DNA of 64,000 nucleotides from Halisarca cf. caerulea. Lineage: Eukaryota; Porifera; Demospongiae; Chondrillida; Halisarcidae. Below the pieces are notes generated by a model. The model was given only the letters and a program-made list of their open reading frames with translations, did not search any database and was not told the DNA's origin. Position numbers and translations under genes: made by a program. Of the stretch, positions 24,741 to 38,309 are shown piece after piece. The stretch lies in the NCBI GenBank assembly GCA_963170055.1, contig CAUJGJ010000264.1, positions 1,927,101-1,991,100 on the forward strand, written 5' to 3'. Each line of letters begins with the position of its first letter. Position 1 is the first letter of the stretch.

Positions 24741-25234
24741 TAATATATAATATAATAATAATACGTATGTAATATAATAATAAGAATAATAATGATAATT
24801 TCTTATTTCAACTGGGTAGGCCATTAGCCTGTGGCTGCTCCTACGGTAAGGCCTTCAGTATCCCGCACACTCACTCACACACACAAAATTAATCAAATTG
24901 AATCAAAATAGAATTAGTTCGGTGGTAGTAGTAGGTGATCTTCTCATCTGTTCCCAACTTCTCAGGTGGGGGCAGGAAAATAAAAAACGCCAAATGGCAC
25001 ACAGGTGGGATGGTACCCTCTGCTCACTGCTTAACTTGCAGGGTTAACCTACTGAACCACCAGTACCACTGGGTATTTAATATATTTTTTGATGCACCAT
25101 TACATATGTCTAAAGCTTTCTATTGTCAGCCTTTAGTCTTAGGACAATCTTGGAAAGTACGAATATCCCATTTACTTTGTATGTACAGTAGTTTATATGT
25201 ATACAGTGACACCTCATGATTTTATATTCTTGAG

Positions 25235-25560
25235 TTATTTGGCAGGGTGGTCACCAGAAATAATATTAAAGAGGGTGCTATTCGTGTAGTAGTCTAGTGC
25301 ACAGCTGCCATTATCCTGCTTCACCTCTATATTATTTAGTAGTGAGTTACTCTATGCATTGTGTAGCAATCTCTTGAAGTTGGAACTTTGCTCAAAGTAT
25401 TATGATATGCTCAGTGTCTGTTTTAACTAATCTGTCCACCCAGTGTCTAAACAAAGAAGGAATGGACTCTACTTAAAGGAAAAAAAAATGGATTAAGCCA
25501 AAATTTAAGGAGGGTGGCCCGCCCTGCTTATAAGGGCTGCCGAGAACACTGTATGGTATA
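25235..25560. repeat. Dispersed repeat, inverted relative to the copy at 49755-50045
   Basis: It ends ggtggcccgccctgcttataa, ggctgccgagaacactg. The reverse complement of this text begins the copy at 49757. Internal blocks (ctgtccacccagtgt, ggtggtcaccagaaataa) also correspond. It is probably a non-autonomous transposon without recognisable protein. Confidence 0.55.
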
Positions 25561-26105
25561 GCTTTACTCCACAGTTCAAGTATCTATGCATGTGAATGAT
25601 CAGTGCCTGTTTTACATCATTTCTGATGTGAAATTTGTCAAAGAGTGTATATACTGCCAAGAGAATGCTTGCTTCATTGTTTTTGCTTTTGTGATGCTTA
25701 ATGCTAATAGGATATGTAAGTGTGTGCACAGTGCTAGCAGTAAGCAATGCGTCTGCATGCAGGGGCTATCATACTGCCTGGTACACATGCACTTCACACT
25801 AGGTAGCGGCTGGCTGCATTGCTTCTGGAATATAGTATTGTATACAGAAGATCAAAGGATCTTCTTCCAAGTATGAGTGTGTATGTACCAGTATGTATTA
25901 GCAGTGCGTGTGTTTGTGTTTTTCAACTTTCCTCTTGACATGGTTGTTGTGCAATTCTATGTAATTCAGTAATTCTGAAGTTAACTTAGAGCTTCCTTGG
26001 CTTAACAGTCAAACCTTGCTATAGCAAACTGCTTCAGGACTGCTCAAAAGGCTAACTTCATCAGGGTGATCACAGCTTCAGCATTCATTTGCAGTAGAAG
26101 AAATA

Positions 26106-27420
26106 CACAGGGGCATTATAGCGCTTTTTGGAAGTTGGGGATTACAGGCGACAAAGTTGTGGAATTTGTGGAATTTGTCACATTTTACCTATACGTCATT
26201 ACCAACAGAAGGTAAACGTTGTAATACGTCATCAGTAGCGGGCGCTTACAGTGGTTTAGCGATAGCAGAATCTTTCGAATCTTATCGACTTTGAAAAGGC
26301 AAAAAGCCGTTATTTGCCTTAATAAGTTTTGTTTAGGTATTTCTAAAAGCACATCAATGCTTAGTCGCAATGTTCAAGCTACACTAGTACCGTCAAAAAT
26401 GGCCAGGTACCACTGCCGGGTATCGACCTTCCCACCTCGAATGATCATTGCAGAATGCCGAATCAATGTAAGAAAGTGCTGTGACAGGTAACTGCACTAT
26501 ACTTTCCAGGATACCCTAGATCACGAATGAAACACTAGTTAAAATCGGCAAAATGTTAGCAGGCTCAGTCTACTGACTTTCTGACCGTACTAATCGATTG
26601 ATTTCGTACGCAAGCCAGTGCCACTGTCTCTGAGTCTTAGCCACTTTCGCCACAGATATGACTATCAATGACAATAATATATGCATAGGAACTCACCGAT
26701 ACTTGTTGGAACCTTTTAATGAAAAATCAAAGTTTCTGCACAACAAATTGCCGACCAGATCGATTGTTCATGTATTTGATAACATTGTAGGGCGCTTATT
26801 TCCAATGTACCATACGAATAAATGCCCAATACTGATGACGCGCACCTTACGTCATCCTAAAATGGCGGATTGGAACCGTCCTGAAAATATATCGTGTTTT
26901 GGGGACGTGTACCCGGGACTTTTTCTGAAAAACAAAAGAATCCAAGGATTTAAAATACTATTGTCTACTTGTTTTCGCTGAGCGGGGATTATATAAGCAG
27001 GTTAGCCCAAGATATTACCATTTTAATTGTCATTTTTAGCCATTTTTACCCTCTAAAAGTACATTTTTCGTTATAACTATTTCAGTTGGAGTTATATGTT
27101 CTCCGCTCAGCATCCATATCTTAAATGAACTTTACTCTTTCGTCTCATACCAGTTTCATCTCTTTGGGAGACCGTCTACACGTCCCCAAATCGACGTTTA
27201 TAGAAAAAGTGTACCTTTTTCAAAATCATTTTTATACTTCTGCGTATGACACATGGGCCTGTTTTGTAGTTTATTGTTTCGATAAATAACATTAAAGTAC
27301 TGAACAGTTGTAAAAATCGACGTACATTGTTGTTTGAGCTGTAAAATTCGATGTATATATTACCATTTCGAGCGGCGGCCATTTTCTTCCCCAGTCGAAA
27401 AGCGCTATAATGAGCCTGTG
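26106..27420. mobile_element. 1.3-kb DNA element, CACAGG...CCTGTG ends, TA duplication
   Basis: The left end cacaggggcattatagcgct and the right end agcgctataatgagcctgtg are imperfect inverted repeats of ~30 bp. TA flanks both sides (26104-26105 and 27421-27422). Inside are two Met-led open frames (26291-26491 and 26658-26981, plus strand), neither of which I recognise as a transposase. It is most likely a non-autonomous or decayed Tc1/mariner-type element. Confidence 0.68.
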
Positions 27421-27429
27421 TAGGTGTAT

Positions 27430-28350
27430 ATTCTAAGGTCTATGTTTGTTATACCAGAAAGTTCATTGTATCCAGGGTTCATGGTACAGGTTTTGTATTT
27501 TCTGTATAGCAGGAAATCTTTGTTGGTGTGAATTTTTGTCTAGTTGATGAAAGAGGATTTTTGTTTTTCTAATTTTCACATGCACAGCTTGCAGCTAGAC
27601 CACTCTAAAAAGGCAGGGGCGTAAGTAGGGGAGGGGGGTGGAGTGTTGAGTATTCTGAGGTTTCAGGAAATCCCTTTCAAAACAGCAAAGGCAAACAAAT
27701 TAATGTGCCCTTTTAGACTTGGTCTAGCTCCAGGGAACAAAGTAAAGCTTTGAGAATAATACTTTAATCACAATTTTCAAATGTTCTAAAAGGTTTAACC
27801 AACCAATGTAAGTCTCTAACTTCACTTTTCAACCAAACAATGATGAAAATAGCCATTTTATCTGACATCATGTGACAAAAAGTTGACGTAATTAGGTCTG
27901 GTGTGTCAGAATAGGCTTGTGCTTTGTAAAAGGAATTAATACAATGACTTCAGTAATCAACTATTGCTTCTCCTTCACTCAATGTACATTTATTCTTATT
28001 TATGGACTTAAATTTGCACGAATCACTGAGCAGTGCAGCGAACCCCTCTTGTACAGTAATGGCTGGCTGGAACCCCCCTACAAAAATGCAGGCTATGTCC
28101 CTGATATGTACATACCAACTTCCTAACCCTAACCATGCAACCCTGTTGCCTCCTCATTATTTAGCCGTCTCTGGTAAGTTGGGACCTTCCAGGGACAGAG
28201 TGGTCAAATTCACAAAATGATTAACAAAAGGCAAGTCTCCCCATTTAGGATAAAGAAGCATCAAAAATGAATCTTCGTTTCAGCCCAAAATAGCCCCTGT
28301 AAAGCGGTTAAAACCTGATGTCACACATCATATTACCCACATACCATTGG
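27430..28350. other. No gene seen
   Basis: I find no coding exon or structured repeat here. Confidence 0.4.
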
Positions 28351-28666
28351 TGTACAAATGTTCGCGGGGTGAAACTTTCGCAGATTTTGCAGATTGGAAG
28401 CCATGCGTGAAAATCTTAAGCCTACGAAATTTTTTATAAAGGCTTGTGCAATGACCAAAATGGCCGTCTAAAGAGCAGGAGATGTTGAGAAGCAAGTTAT
28501 CACCTTGACTCATTTCTTTCGTAGCTTTCTTCCAGAAATAGAGAAAGATTACAGCAATAAATGATTAAAATAAGGCAAGATTTAAGGGGGATCCATGAGA
28601 ATTGAAACCGCGAAAATTGTTAAAATTGGCCATCCGCAAAAGATTCATCCCGCGTAAGATTGTACA
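28351..28666. mobile_element. MITE of the gcggatggctt family
   Basis: The ends tgtacaaatgttcgcggg and cccgcgtaagattgtaca are inverted repeats. Internal gattggaagccatgcgtgaa text matches the copies at 18.4 and 3.7 kb. Confidence 0.7.
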
Positions 28667-29236
28667 CATACGGCATATATTTTGTATTTATTATTTTCTT
28701 ATAAACTAGCCATATGCGGAATATACGAAAATTTACGCCATTCAAAAATTTCCTGCTATGTCAATGCTTGCTGCCAAAATGCAGCGAATTTTCTTCAAAT
28801 TTGTAACGGAGGCAAAAATTTCAGAGCTGAAGGATAAAACACCTTCATGAACCTGATACCGTTGTTGTAGAGATAAACTGTTATAACATATTCGCAAGTA
28901 ATTCGGGACTTTTACCCGAATTATTTGTTTGGCTTGATTTGCCTACTAGTAGGCTCACCTGCCGGATACTTCCCAAAATGGTGGTGGAAGTGCTAATAAT
29001 TTGTTCCTGCTGCTGTTAATGGTACTGCTGTCACTGATGCTGCTGTTGCTGCTTGACATAGACACTAATTCAAAGGGATTTGATTTATTGACATTCCAAA
29101 CTAAAGTAAAGTTTATGAGGTGTTACACCTGGCTAGGTTAATACGTACAATATTGTTACAGATAGAACTGAAACTACACGCTAACAGATAATAGTGCCTA
29201 ATAACAAATTGCTAACTACTATACTGTAATCATGTA

Positions 29237-29575
29237 TTACTGAATACCACAGGTGCTGCCACTGTTGCTGCTGCCACTACTCCCACTGCTGCCACTACTC
29301 CCACTGCTGCCACTACTCTCACTGCTGCCACTACTCCCACTGCTGCCACTATTCCCACTGCTGCCACTATTCCCACTGCTGCCACTACTGCCACTGGTGC
29401 CACTGCTGCCACTACTGCCACTGTTGTCACTGCTGTCATTGTTGTCAGATTGTTTGTACTTTCTCATTTCAGATTCCTTTACTTCATAGCCTCGCTCATT
29501 TCTTAAGCCCCATGAGTCAGATAATGACACATGTGCAGTTGATCCGTCTCCCAGCTGAACTTTCTGTCTATCGCC
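29237..29575 (-). CDS. Ser/Gly-rich member of the SExRK-head family, terminal exon (112 residues)
   Basis: The acceptor tgaattag (AG at 29577-29576) opens an exon to a stop at 29237. The head is GDRQKVQLGDGSTAHVSLSD, then VKESEMRKYKQ, aligning residue for residue with the heads at 22 and 42 kb (GTRHKVKLEDG..AKLTYHE, VQASELRKY). After it comes a low-complexity Asn/Asp to Ser-Gly tract (SSGSSGNSG repeats) of ~65 residues instead of histidines. A matching tiny first exon (ATG AGT then gtgagt) lies at 32801-32796, in the block paralogous to the first exons of the other two genes, which implies a 3.2-kb intron. There is no signal peptide. Function is unknown. Confidence 0.6.
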   Translation of the reverse strand, partial: GDRQKVQLGDGSTAHVSLSDSWGLRNERGYEVKESEMRKYKQSDNNDSSDNSGSSGSSGTSGSSGSSGNSGSSGNSGSSGSSGSSESSGSSGSSGSSGSSGSSNSGSTCGIQ

Positions 29576-30665
29576 CTAATTCAATAGAATACAAAATGTA
29601 CGCAGCATGCACTGTTCAACCACCATATAACTATAGACAAATGTGTTGGCTGGTAGGGGCAATATTGTATGTATTTTGATTAATATTTAAGATAACAGTA
29701 ACCTTTATCTTCATATCCTTGTCAATATATAGACACTCAGTTGTTCAATGTTTCAACTATTTAGCTCAGTATTGCTAACTATTAGCCCCTGACATATATT
29801 GAGCTGCTCTGTTGGGCCCAGGCATTTTACTAGTATTTGTACCTTGTTAATGTCTTTGTCTTGTTTCCTTTGATATGATACACACAGCCAGGGTTTCTTT
29901 TGGGTGTGTGGGGGGTAGTGTTTCTACAATACTGCTAAAAGTGCATCATGATTATATTTTGTTATCTAGACATGTATCATGATACATCACAATATCGGCA
30001 TATTGCGAAATAGGGTAGAGTCAGAGTAATCAGAAAGAAGTATTAGCTGATCACTTGTTCAGTGCAAATCACATTTCTCATAAGAGACCTTCCAATGCAT
30101 GACATCTCCTCTTCTGGTGTTCAAATACAAACTGGCAATGGTGACACTAGTTTAGGCTAAGCATTCTGTACCTTGTTGCTGTGCTCAAACAACTCATTTG
30201 ATCAATTGATTGATTGATTCACTGTGGGTGTGAGGTGGAGGGACTATGAAACCACAATGCTGTGCTAAAGGTCAAAAGCACAAACCAGCATTACAGCCTC
30301 CTCAGGACAACCTACTAGAGATAGGTACCTGTATCATGACACGAAGTGTGTTCAGTGTATCGTATCGTTCGTAGAAATATCACGATACACGATATATCAC
30401 GAGTATCGTGGCAACACTAGTGGGGGGCTTGTAAATTTCTTGCATCCCCGCTTGCAATTTTATGATAAGGGAATTGTGTCTCTGTTTGATCCATTACACA
30501 GTAGTATGAGATAGAGACTTTTTTCCTATCATTTTTAAAAAAAATGTGCCTTTAGGTAGTGACCATGTACACTCCCCTACCTGTAGAGGAATCTTGGAGG
30601 TCGTAGATGTTCTCAAGTGGATATTATAAGAAATCAATCTGTATCACAGCTGTATTCTACCTAGT

Positions 30666-30780
30666 GGCTAAGACATAGGCTTGATGGCTGTATGTTATAT
30701 CAAATGCACTTGTCCTCAGGTACTTTGTACCCAAAGGTGAGTACATTTTATATACCATACAGCCCTCAGGCCTATGTCTT
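30666..30780. repeat. Fold-back repeat with ~35-bp arms
   Basis: The left arm taagacataggcttgatggc and the right arm ccctcaggcctatgtctta are inverted, and arms of catacag/ctgtatg continue inward. Confidence 0.65.
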
Positions 30781-30974
30781 AACTATTCAGGGTCTATCCA
30801 GTGGGGGGGATTTCCACCTCAAATAATTCCAACTGTAATGCTTATTACTACAGAGAAAACCCTATATACTTGAATGTCCAAATCAACCTGAATGTTCTGA
30901 AATGGTTTGAGATATCACCATATATTGTACACATAGTACGTATTGTACGCATGAATTACAATTGGCGCGAACGA

Positions 30975-31835
30975 AGATGTTTGTTTCCACAAACGAAGTA
31001 AAAAGCAGCAAAGCACAAGAAAAAGAGCGGAAAAAAGCAAAACAAAACAGATAGGGAAGGAAAAATTCTAGAATTGAAGTTGTGGACAGTAATGGTCATA
31101 TATTAGTGAAGACAAGTGTGAAGAGGAACATTGAAGAAAAATGAAAAGAACAAGCGAGCCGTGAGGCGACACATGATGATCTGGAAGGCCCAGGCATTTG
31201 TTTTTGTGCCACATCAATAGGTGGTGATGTAATTGCCTGTTCATTTTGTGAGTGTTGGTGCCATCCATCATGTGTGGGATTGTCTGTCATCAATGATTCA
31301 TGTTTACGGTATTAAGCGAATCGGAAGCCCCATTTGTGTGCCTGATGGGCATCCTTTTACGATTCCGTAAAGATAGGTCCTACAACACAAGGAGACAGCC
31401 ATACTAAAATGGAGACTCAGATTCAGCAACTTGTTCAAGAATTTGAGCTATTGAAGGAGAATTTTGTTAAGCTTACCAAAGACATATGAGTGATCAGCAA
31501 CATATCAACCATTGTTAGTATGTCTGAGGAAGTACATGGGGGACACCATCTTCAGGCTATGTCTGCAACTTTGAGAGAACAAGAATGGAGGATTGAAGTG
31601 CATGATAGACAACTCCGAAGCAAGATTGTTGTTGTTTTTGGTATGAAAGAGGACGAATGTGACGGTGTAACCCATTTCTGAAAAATACTCGTTCAGAACC
31701 TTGGGATCGATATCAATGTGGTGTTTAGACTAGCGAAGAAGCAGGTTGGTGGTACCCGGCCATTGTTAGGGAAGCTGAAAGACATGAAAAGCAAGCCTGA
31801 GATTGTAAACATCTTTTGAAGGGGTTTGGTACACT
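30975..31835 (+). pseudogene. Non-LTR retrotransposon ORF1 relic with PHD-type finger
   Basis: Read on the plus strand with stops and frame changes, this stretch gives a Lys-rich start and then a zinc-finger block CFCATSIGG...ACSFCECWCHPSCVGLS, as in PHD fingers of CR1/L2-type ORF1 proteins. A coiled-coil follows (METQIQQLVQEFELLKEN), then REQEWRIEVHDRQLRSKIVV with VFGMKEDE, and finally LVQNLGIDINVVFRLAKKQ with TRPLLGKLKD. The last part matches the typical end of LINE ORF1 proteins (..GI....V.R.GK....RPLLVK). Several in-frame stops mark it as dead. It lies in the predicted 3.2-kb intron of the Ser/Gly-rich gene, on the opposite strand. Confidence 0.75.
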
Positions 31836-32212
31836 CAAATCAATTATCTATCTATCCATCTATCTACATATAGAATCTAAAAATTCAAATTTTCTCTGGC
31901 CTGTGAGCATACCCCCAGACCCCCCCTAGTTATATGTCCCTACTATGCAACATGCAAATGTATGTGCACCTCCTTACGTCACTGTACTGCATGTAGAATG
32001 CCGTGTAAGTACTCATTTGCACCTTCCATGTTCATAGTTTAATGTTTGCTCTGTCCCCTTTAAAGCCCCTCACATTGAGGCGCACATTAAATTGTTATTG
32101 GCTTCATGATAATCATCCTGAAAGAAACCCTGCTACATAATACAATACATAGTATTACATCAAAACCATGATAACGTCTTGCATGGCAGGTATGCACTGT
32201 AGTGCTGAAGCT

Positions 32213-32238
32213 TACCCCCCCCCCCCCCCCCCCCCCCC
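32213..32238. repeat. Poly-C run
   Basis: About 26 consecutive C, with further C runs near 31920 and 32459. It may be the end of a C-rich transposon family also seen near 59910 and 60020. Confidence 0.85.
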
Positions 32239-32795
32239 AATATTAATCCCAGATAGAATGCTGCCATTATAGCATCCATCCCGGGACATTAGGCAAGTAT
32301 ACAATATAAAATCACTGTATAATTGTGTCGATACCATGATAACGGATGCTACACATGACTGTCCATCATAAATAATGTACATGGGTGCTCTATATCACAG
32401 CATGACTGTATATTCTATAATGTTTTTGACTCCCAACATATTCTTCATGCTAAATCTCTCCCCCCCCCTTTGACATATTTCCTGAAAGAAACCCTGTAGT
32501 GTGTTGTTACACCATTCCTCCTGGATAGATAGTGTGTAGAACCCATGATTGTAGTCAGACTATGATTACTGTTTAAAATTTTCTTATAAAGTAGCTAAAA
32601 GTAATTTAATTATTACTTGTGAATCCCAAGAATATTGAAAAACTTATTTTCAATATGAACTTCACTCACTCCTAGTATACCTAAATTTGTATACTGTGTT
32701 TATTCTTTACATCTTTGCCAGAATTCTTGTACAATGTCTATGGTGGCTCCAAAGTGTTGACCTAATCTACTTCCTTCAGCTACACAGACACTCAC

Positions 32796-32801
32796 ACTCA
32801 T
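32796..32801 (-). CDS. Predicted two-codon first exon (Met-Ser) of the Ser/Gly-rich gene
   Basis: ATG AGT followed at once by a gtgagtgt donor, inside a block homologous to those at 23125-23130 and 42850-42855. It is phase 0, which matches the acceptor exon at 29575. The block is conserved in all three duplicated units although the surroundings diverge. The long distance makes the link to 29237-29575 less certain than in the other two genes. Confidence 0.4.
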
Positions 32802-32879
32802 TTTTGTCCTGTCTGTATCCTTGGGTTCCGTGTGTTATGCTGGTCTTTTCTACAGCTGTTGCGGTTACTGACTAGATTT

Positions 32880-35090
32880 ACGTATTCTTTGCTGTCTGAT
32901 CGACAAGTTGTGACATCATTGCTTGTAATGATGACAGTAGTTGCATGTGATTTGTAGACTTACCTTGCATGGTGCGTATATGTATGGGCATGCCTTGAGT
33001 TTTTATGTCAAGCGAATTCTTAACATGTAGTCTGCACCAAGGTCAGTCCAATCTCTCCCAAGTATAATTATAGTGAGGCTCACTCCCCACACTGTGGAGA
33101 GCATTAGAAAGTGTTAAGTATAATGAGAAAGTACAGCTGACTTCAGTGCCGATGTGCCCACGCATTATTTTGTGGACCTGCGCTTACACTTATTTGACTC
33201 TGAATTCCCACATCTGGTCAGTATCATGCTTGCCACCAGCATTCTTAGTTTGTTTCTACCTTTCTCCGATTTGTGGAGATATTAGGTAATAGTAAGAACA
33301 TTGAAGAACTGTACAATTTTATTTGCAGTGATAGGCGTTGTGTTGCATCTAAGCCTGCCCTACAGCCACTACTACCCTTGCTATACCAACCAAGAGTATT
33401 CATACCCAGCAGGCAGTGGCCTTGTATAAGCTGCAGTTGATGGACCATCTGGAGACTTTGTAAGCAGATTATTAAAGCCATACAAAGTTAATATTATGTT
33501 TCTGGTCTTGGACATCTTTGAAAATTGACCAGGCCACTAGGGTTTTTATTTTTATTTTTTTTCAATTTAGTCATTGCCGTAGAAAGGCATTCATGCAAAT
33601 ATATTCCTTATATCTGTGAACAGATGCTATTAATGCTAACAAGAATGTTGATTTGAAACAAGTTGAAAGATGATACAAACTTATACAGCACAATTAGATG
33701 GGGAGTGCATGTCTGTATGGAACCAGACAGCCACTAGTCCCACGATAACACCATGGTTTTCATGTGTTCATGCTGAACACACATGCTTTACTTGATAGAT
33801 TACATTTTTTTGGTCAGGGTTGAACTCAGCATGCAAACTGACTATTCTTTTAAAAAAAACTTTTTTCACCAAAAAAAATGACCAGGAAGGGGACCAGCAA
33901 CTTAAAATTAACTTTGCAGGGCCTAACAGTGAATGTATGTATGTGTTCAGTTTTGCTGACATGTAGCAAGTAATACTTCATTGTTTTACCGTGCTAGCTG
34001 TTCAGTATTTGCTTGTGCTGAGTCAATATGTCCGATTTTCAAAGAATTGTTTCTGTTGCTCACATGCAGGCTCGTCTGAGAGCTCCCCTCCAGAATCACC
34101 CAATGTTCTGATTGTGCTAGTTGTGGTTTTACAATGACCCTGAAGTATTACAGAACAGAGCACTACAACTTTTGGAACATTGTACATGTATGTGTGCATT
34201 TGTTGTATGTGTGGGGGAGTGTATCCCTACGTGATGTTGTTGTCAAACAGAGACTATGGTAAGAATGCCGCTTGCAAGCATCAATGTTTGTAGAAAGGGT
34301 TGCTCATTACTGAATTTCAATTTTATTCATTCAGACCTGAAAGCACTTTGTGGCCCTTTTCATACTATTGTTCGTGATGACACAGGCTTTGAGGAGGTGG
34401 TATGTTATCACTTCAGTACACATGCCTTCATTAAGTCCTACTGTCTTGTCTCCCTTGTATTACTTGTTGTACAGCTGATGAAGGCCTATATGACTGAAAC
34501 ATCTCTATTCTATACAATTGATATTTGTACTACATTGGAATCCTGTTAGAAGGCTGAATGAATCTCTATCACATCACGTCTTGAACAAAATGCTTATTTT
34601 ATTCATATTTTTCTATGTTTTGTATGACTGCGGTAAATTTATGCACATTGCCCATGTTGTTGACAATGTTTACGTGCTTCCTTCCTTTCCCGGTTGGTGG
34701 ACAGTGGATGTAAGTGGATCTTGTGGTCTAAGACACTCATACACATGACATACGTAGGTTTGCAGTGTATGCATGTGTTTATGCTGACTACATTTTTAAA
34801 TTCTTAATTCTTTGTACACTTTATAAATTTTCTTTTTTGGAACAACAAAGTTACCCTGATACATGCCTATGTACTTGATTAATAGTCTATAATTTTCATT
34901 TGTTTATGAGAGTAAACCCCCTCAGCTTTGTTTACTATTTGGAATACCATCAAATTGTGTGTATGTACGTACTACATAGGTGTTGTTTGCTGTCAATGTT
35001 GCTGTGAGCACTGCTGCAGTGTGTGTTTGTGCCCTGACATGGATATGTACCATTTCTCTGTGTACAAGCTTATTAATGCATTGTATCTGA
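32880..35090. other. Duplicated spacer, no gene seen
   Basis: This is paralogous to parts of 23.2-24.4, 43.0-44.0 and 48.1-49.3 kb. The plus-strand open frames at 34256-34549 and 48869-49189 lie in corresponding copies but are not conserved as proteins. Confidence 0.45.
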
Positions 35091-35092
35091 AA

Positions 35093-35170
35093 CAGTAGTC
35101 TGGTCTGCTATGACTGTCCCATGTACACACTGGCACATACTTGGGACGGTTGTAGCAGGCCAGACTACTG
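35093..35170. repeat. Fold-back repeat with ~33-bp arms
   Basis: Left cagtagtctggtctgctatg and right catag/gttgtagcaggccagactactg are inverted; the loop is short. It is probably a MITE. Confidence 0.7.
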
Positions 35171-35575
35171 AAACAGTTGAACTTGCTTAGTAAGTACCTT
35201 GAAAGAAAGACGAAATGAACACTTCTTATCAGAGGTACTTGCTATCAGGACAGATTTATGTACTGTATGTATAGGAGGGGATAGAATGAGGAGTAATTAC
35301 TACCCAAAAGTACATATATAGTACCCCAAGTACTTATTATATGTGAGTTCTTCTGTACATAATATTATGTATGTGTGCATGCATTGAACACGCCAATGCT
35401 TTCTGCATTCAAGTGGCATTTTACCATACTGTATGCATGTTAATGTAAGTTTTTCAGCGGTTTACAGCAAATCAAAAGTTACAGCTTTGTTACCTAATGT
35501 ATTGTATTGTATTGACGCTTTGGCTTGCTATTGCTATTGGATAACTCTTCTTTCAATTGCCAATTCAAGCTTATT

Positions 35576-36564
<989 letters not shown>

Positions 36565-36684
36565 AGTGATATTCCTCTGCTGTAAAGTGGGAAGTGGTAG
36601 GAAGAAAAAGTCATATTGTATGGGGTTACAGACCTATGGTAGTAATATTTGAACCATTTGCACACCTACCTTCAGTACAGTTCA

Positions 36685-36760
36685 CTTTCTATCAAACTTC
36701 TTTCAGCGAGTGTATTCTAGAGGACTGAGCAGCCGAAGGTCCCTTTTATCTGACCAGTAA
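36685..36760 (-). promoter_or_regulatory. Core promoter and 5' UTR exon of double-finger copy 1
   Basis: On the minus strand a TATA-like box (agataaaagggacc, near 36745) is followed ~50-70 bases on by gatagaaagtgaactg and a donor GAAG|GTAGGT. The arrangement is conserved in copies 2 and 3, where the box is the better tatataaaag. Confidence 0.5.
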
Positions 36761-37500
36761 TGGCTAATCAGATCAAAGTATTTCTGGGAATCTTAATTGC
36801 CCTCAGTGTATGGGATGAATCCCCACTGTATCCCCCGGATCTTGCCCCATTACCGAACCATTTAGTTACTATTATTAGACTTCAGTATAATAACATGTTT
36901 ATCACAGAGCTAGTGGGATACCGGGAATGTTCGCCGGCCACGTCAGCAATGTTAGCAAGAAACCACATTCCAAACTCAGTTTTGATCCTGGAAATCGAAA
37001 CTTATAATCTGTGTTCCCTGTAGTGAGTAGACACAGGTAACCCTTTGATGTCATCTGACATCATTGTTACTATGGGCACCTGTGAGGTACCTTTGGCAGT
37101 GCTTTGTTCGATTGTGGTACTAATCTTTCAGTTCTTGTATGTGTCTGCTGTGAATGGTAAACTCTGCAATAAGCAGTTCAGGTGTAGTATTATGCCACAA
37201 GGACAGAAGTGTTCACCTGGTTCTTGTATGTTTGGTGGGGGCAGTATAGCATATCACTCATCAAACACACTGAGTTGATTCTGTTCTTGTCACTACCAAG
37301 CATAGACACTGCACCAACACACATGGGCTGAGGAATTACTCCTTAACAATTTTTTATTTATATGGCTATTTGGCAATGTCAGGCTCATAACAAAGCCCAC
37401 ACCTTTTGGTCATGTGTTCCTGATGTACGTAGTATGATGATTGTAAGGTGAATTGATAAGTGCTGTACATGACACTGTCCACTTTTTAAATTTGTTATAA

Positions 37501-37700
37501 NNNNNNNNNNNNNNNNNNNNNNNNNNNNNNNNNNNNNNNNNNNNNNNNNNNNNNNNNNNNNNNNNNNNNNNNNNNNNNNNNNNNNNNNNNNNNNNNNNNN
37601 NNNNNNNNNNNNNNNNNNNNNNNNNNNNNNNNNNNNNNNNNNNNNNNNNNNNNNNNNNNNNNNNNNNNNNNNNNNNNNNNNNNNNNNNNNNNNNNNNNNN
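37501..37700. other. Assembly gap (200 N)
   Basis: Exactly 200 Ns, a placeholder of unknown true length. The sequence to its left (36770-37300) is paralogous to 45545-46010 and 51510-52010, so the missing part may hold the counterpart of the single-finger genes at 46.8 and 52.8 kb. Confidence 1.
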
Positions 37701-38183
37701 TAATTATTAATTTTGCTGTTGTTATGTCATATAGTTTTGCAGCTCCACCTTTTTCATTAAATCATGTTGGTTTATATCTTACACATGTGTGTATGTGTAT
37801 AGCACGCATCTACGTATGTAGTATTCAGTGCCCGTTTTTATGTTAATTCAGAAGTTAGTGGAATTTGACTTTAGATTAGCCAGGTAGTGCATATCTTATT
37901 CTTACTTTCCTCTTCATTCTCTGTTTGCCACTAATAGGACTTTTGGTCAGGAATAGCAAGTAACACTCTGGCAAGGACAGTCATACTCCCTTGCACACAC
38001 TGTATGGCCATGGCTGCACTGCTTAGGGAGCACGTTGTATACTGGAGAACGAGTGGCTGCAGGTCAGTTTATGCACTAGTAGATAAATGTGGCATGCTCA
38101 TGATTGTTTTTTTTATTAGTAGTAGTAATATCATTTTCTTCTTTTTTTTTCGTTTCTTTCTGCCACATATATGATCAAAATTA

Positions 38184-38214
<31 letters not shown>

Positions 38215-38276
38215 CATTTGTGCATATGACCTGCAAACTGCCACACAATATGTTATGTATATATATATATATATAA

Positions 38277-38309
38277 AGACCATCGGGCAGAAGGCCCGAT
38301 GGTCTTTCT
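38277..38309. repeat. Hairpin at the LINE 5' truncation point
   Basis: aaagaccatcgggc and gcccgatggtcttt are exact inverses around a short loop. The right arm is LINE coding sequence (the PDGL codons), and the left arm is its inverted copy. Confidence 0.8.

Noticed and set aside
26658..26981. 107-codon plus-strand frame as a transposase
   Set aside because: It has no visible DDE/D catalytic pattern or helix-turn-helix and is too short. I leave it as an unknown frame inside a TA-flanked element.
29253..29489. Plus-strand Leu-Pro repeat frame and minus-strand Val-Ala repeat frame
   Set aside because: Both are alternative readings of the Ser/Gly-rich repeat. Only the Ser/Gly frame continues into the conserved head.
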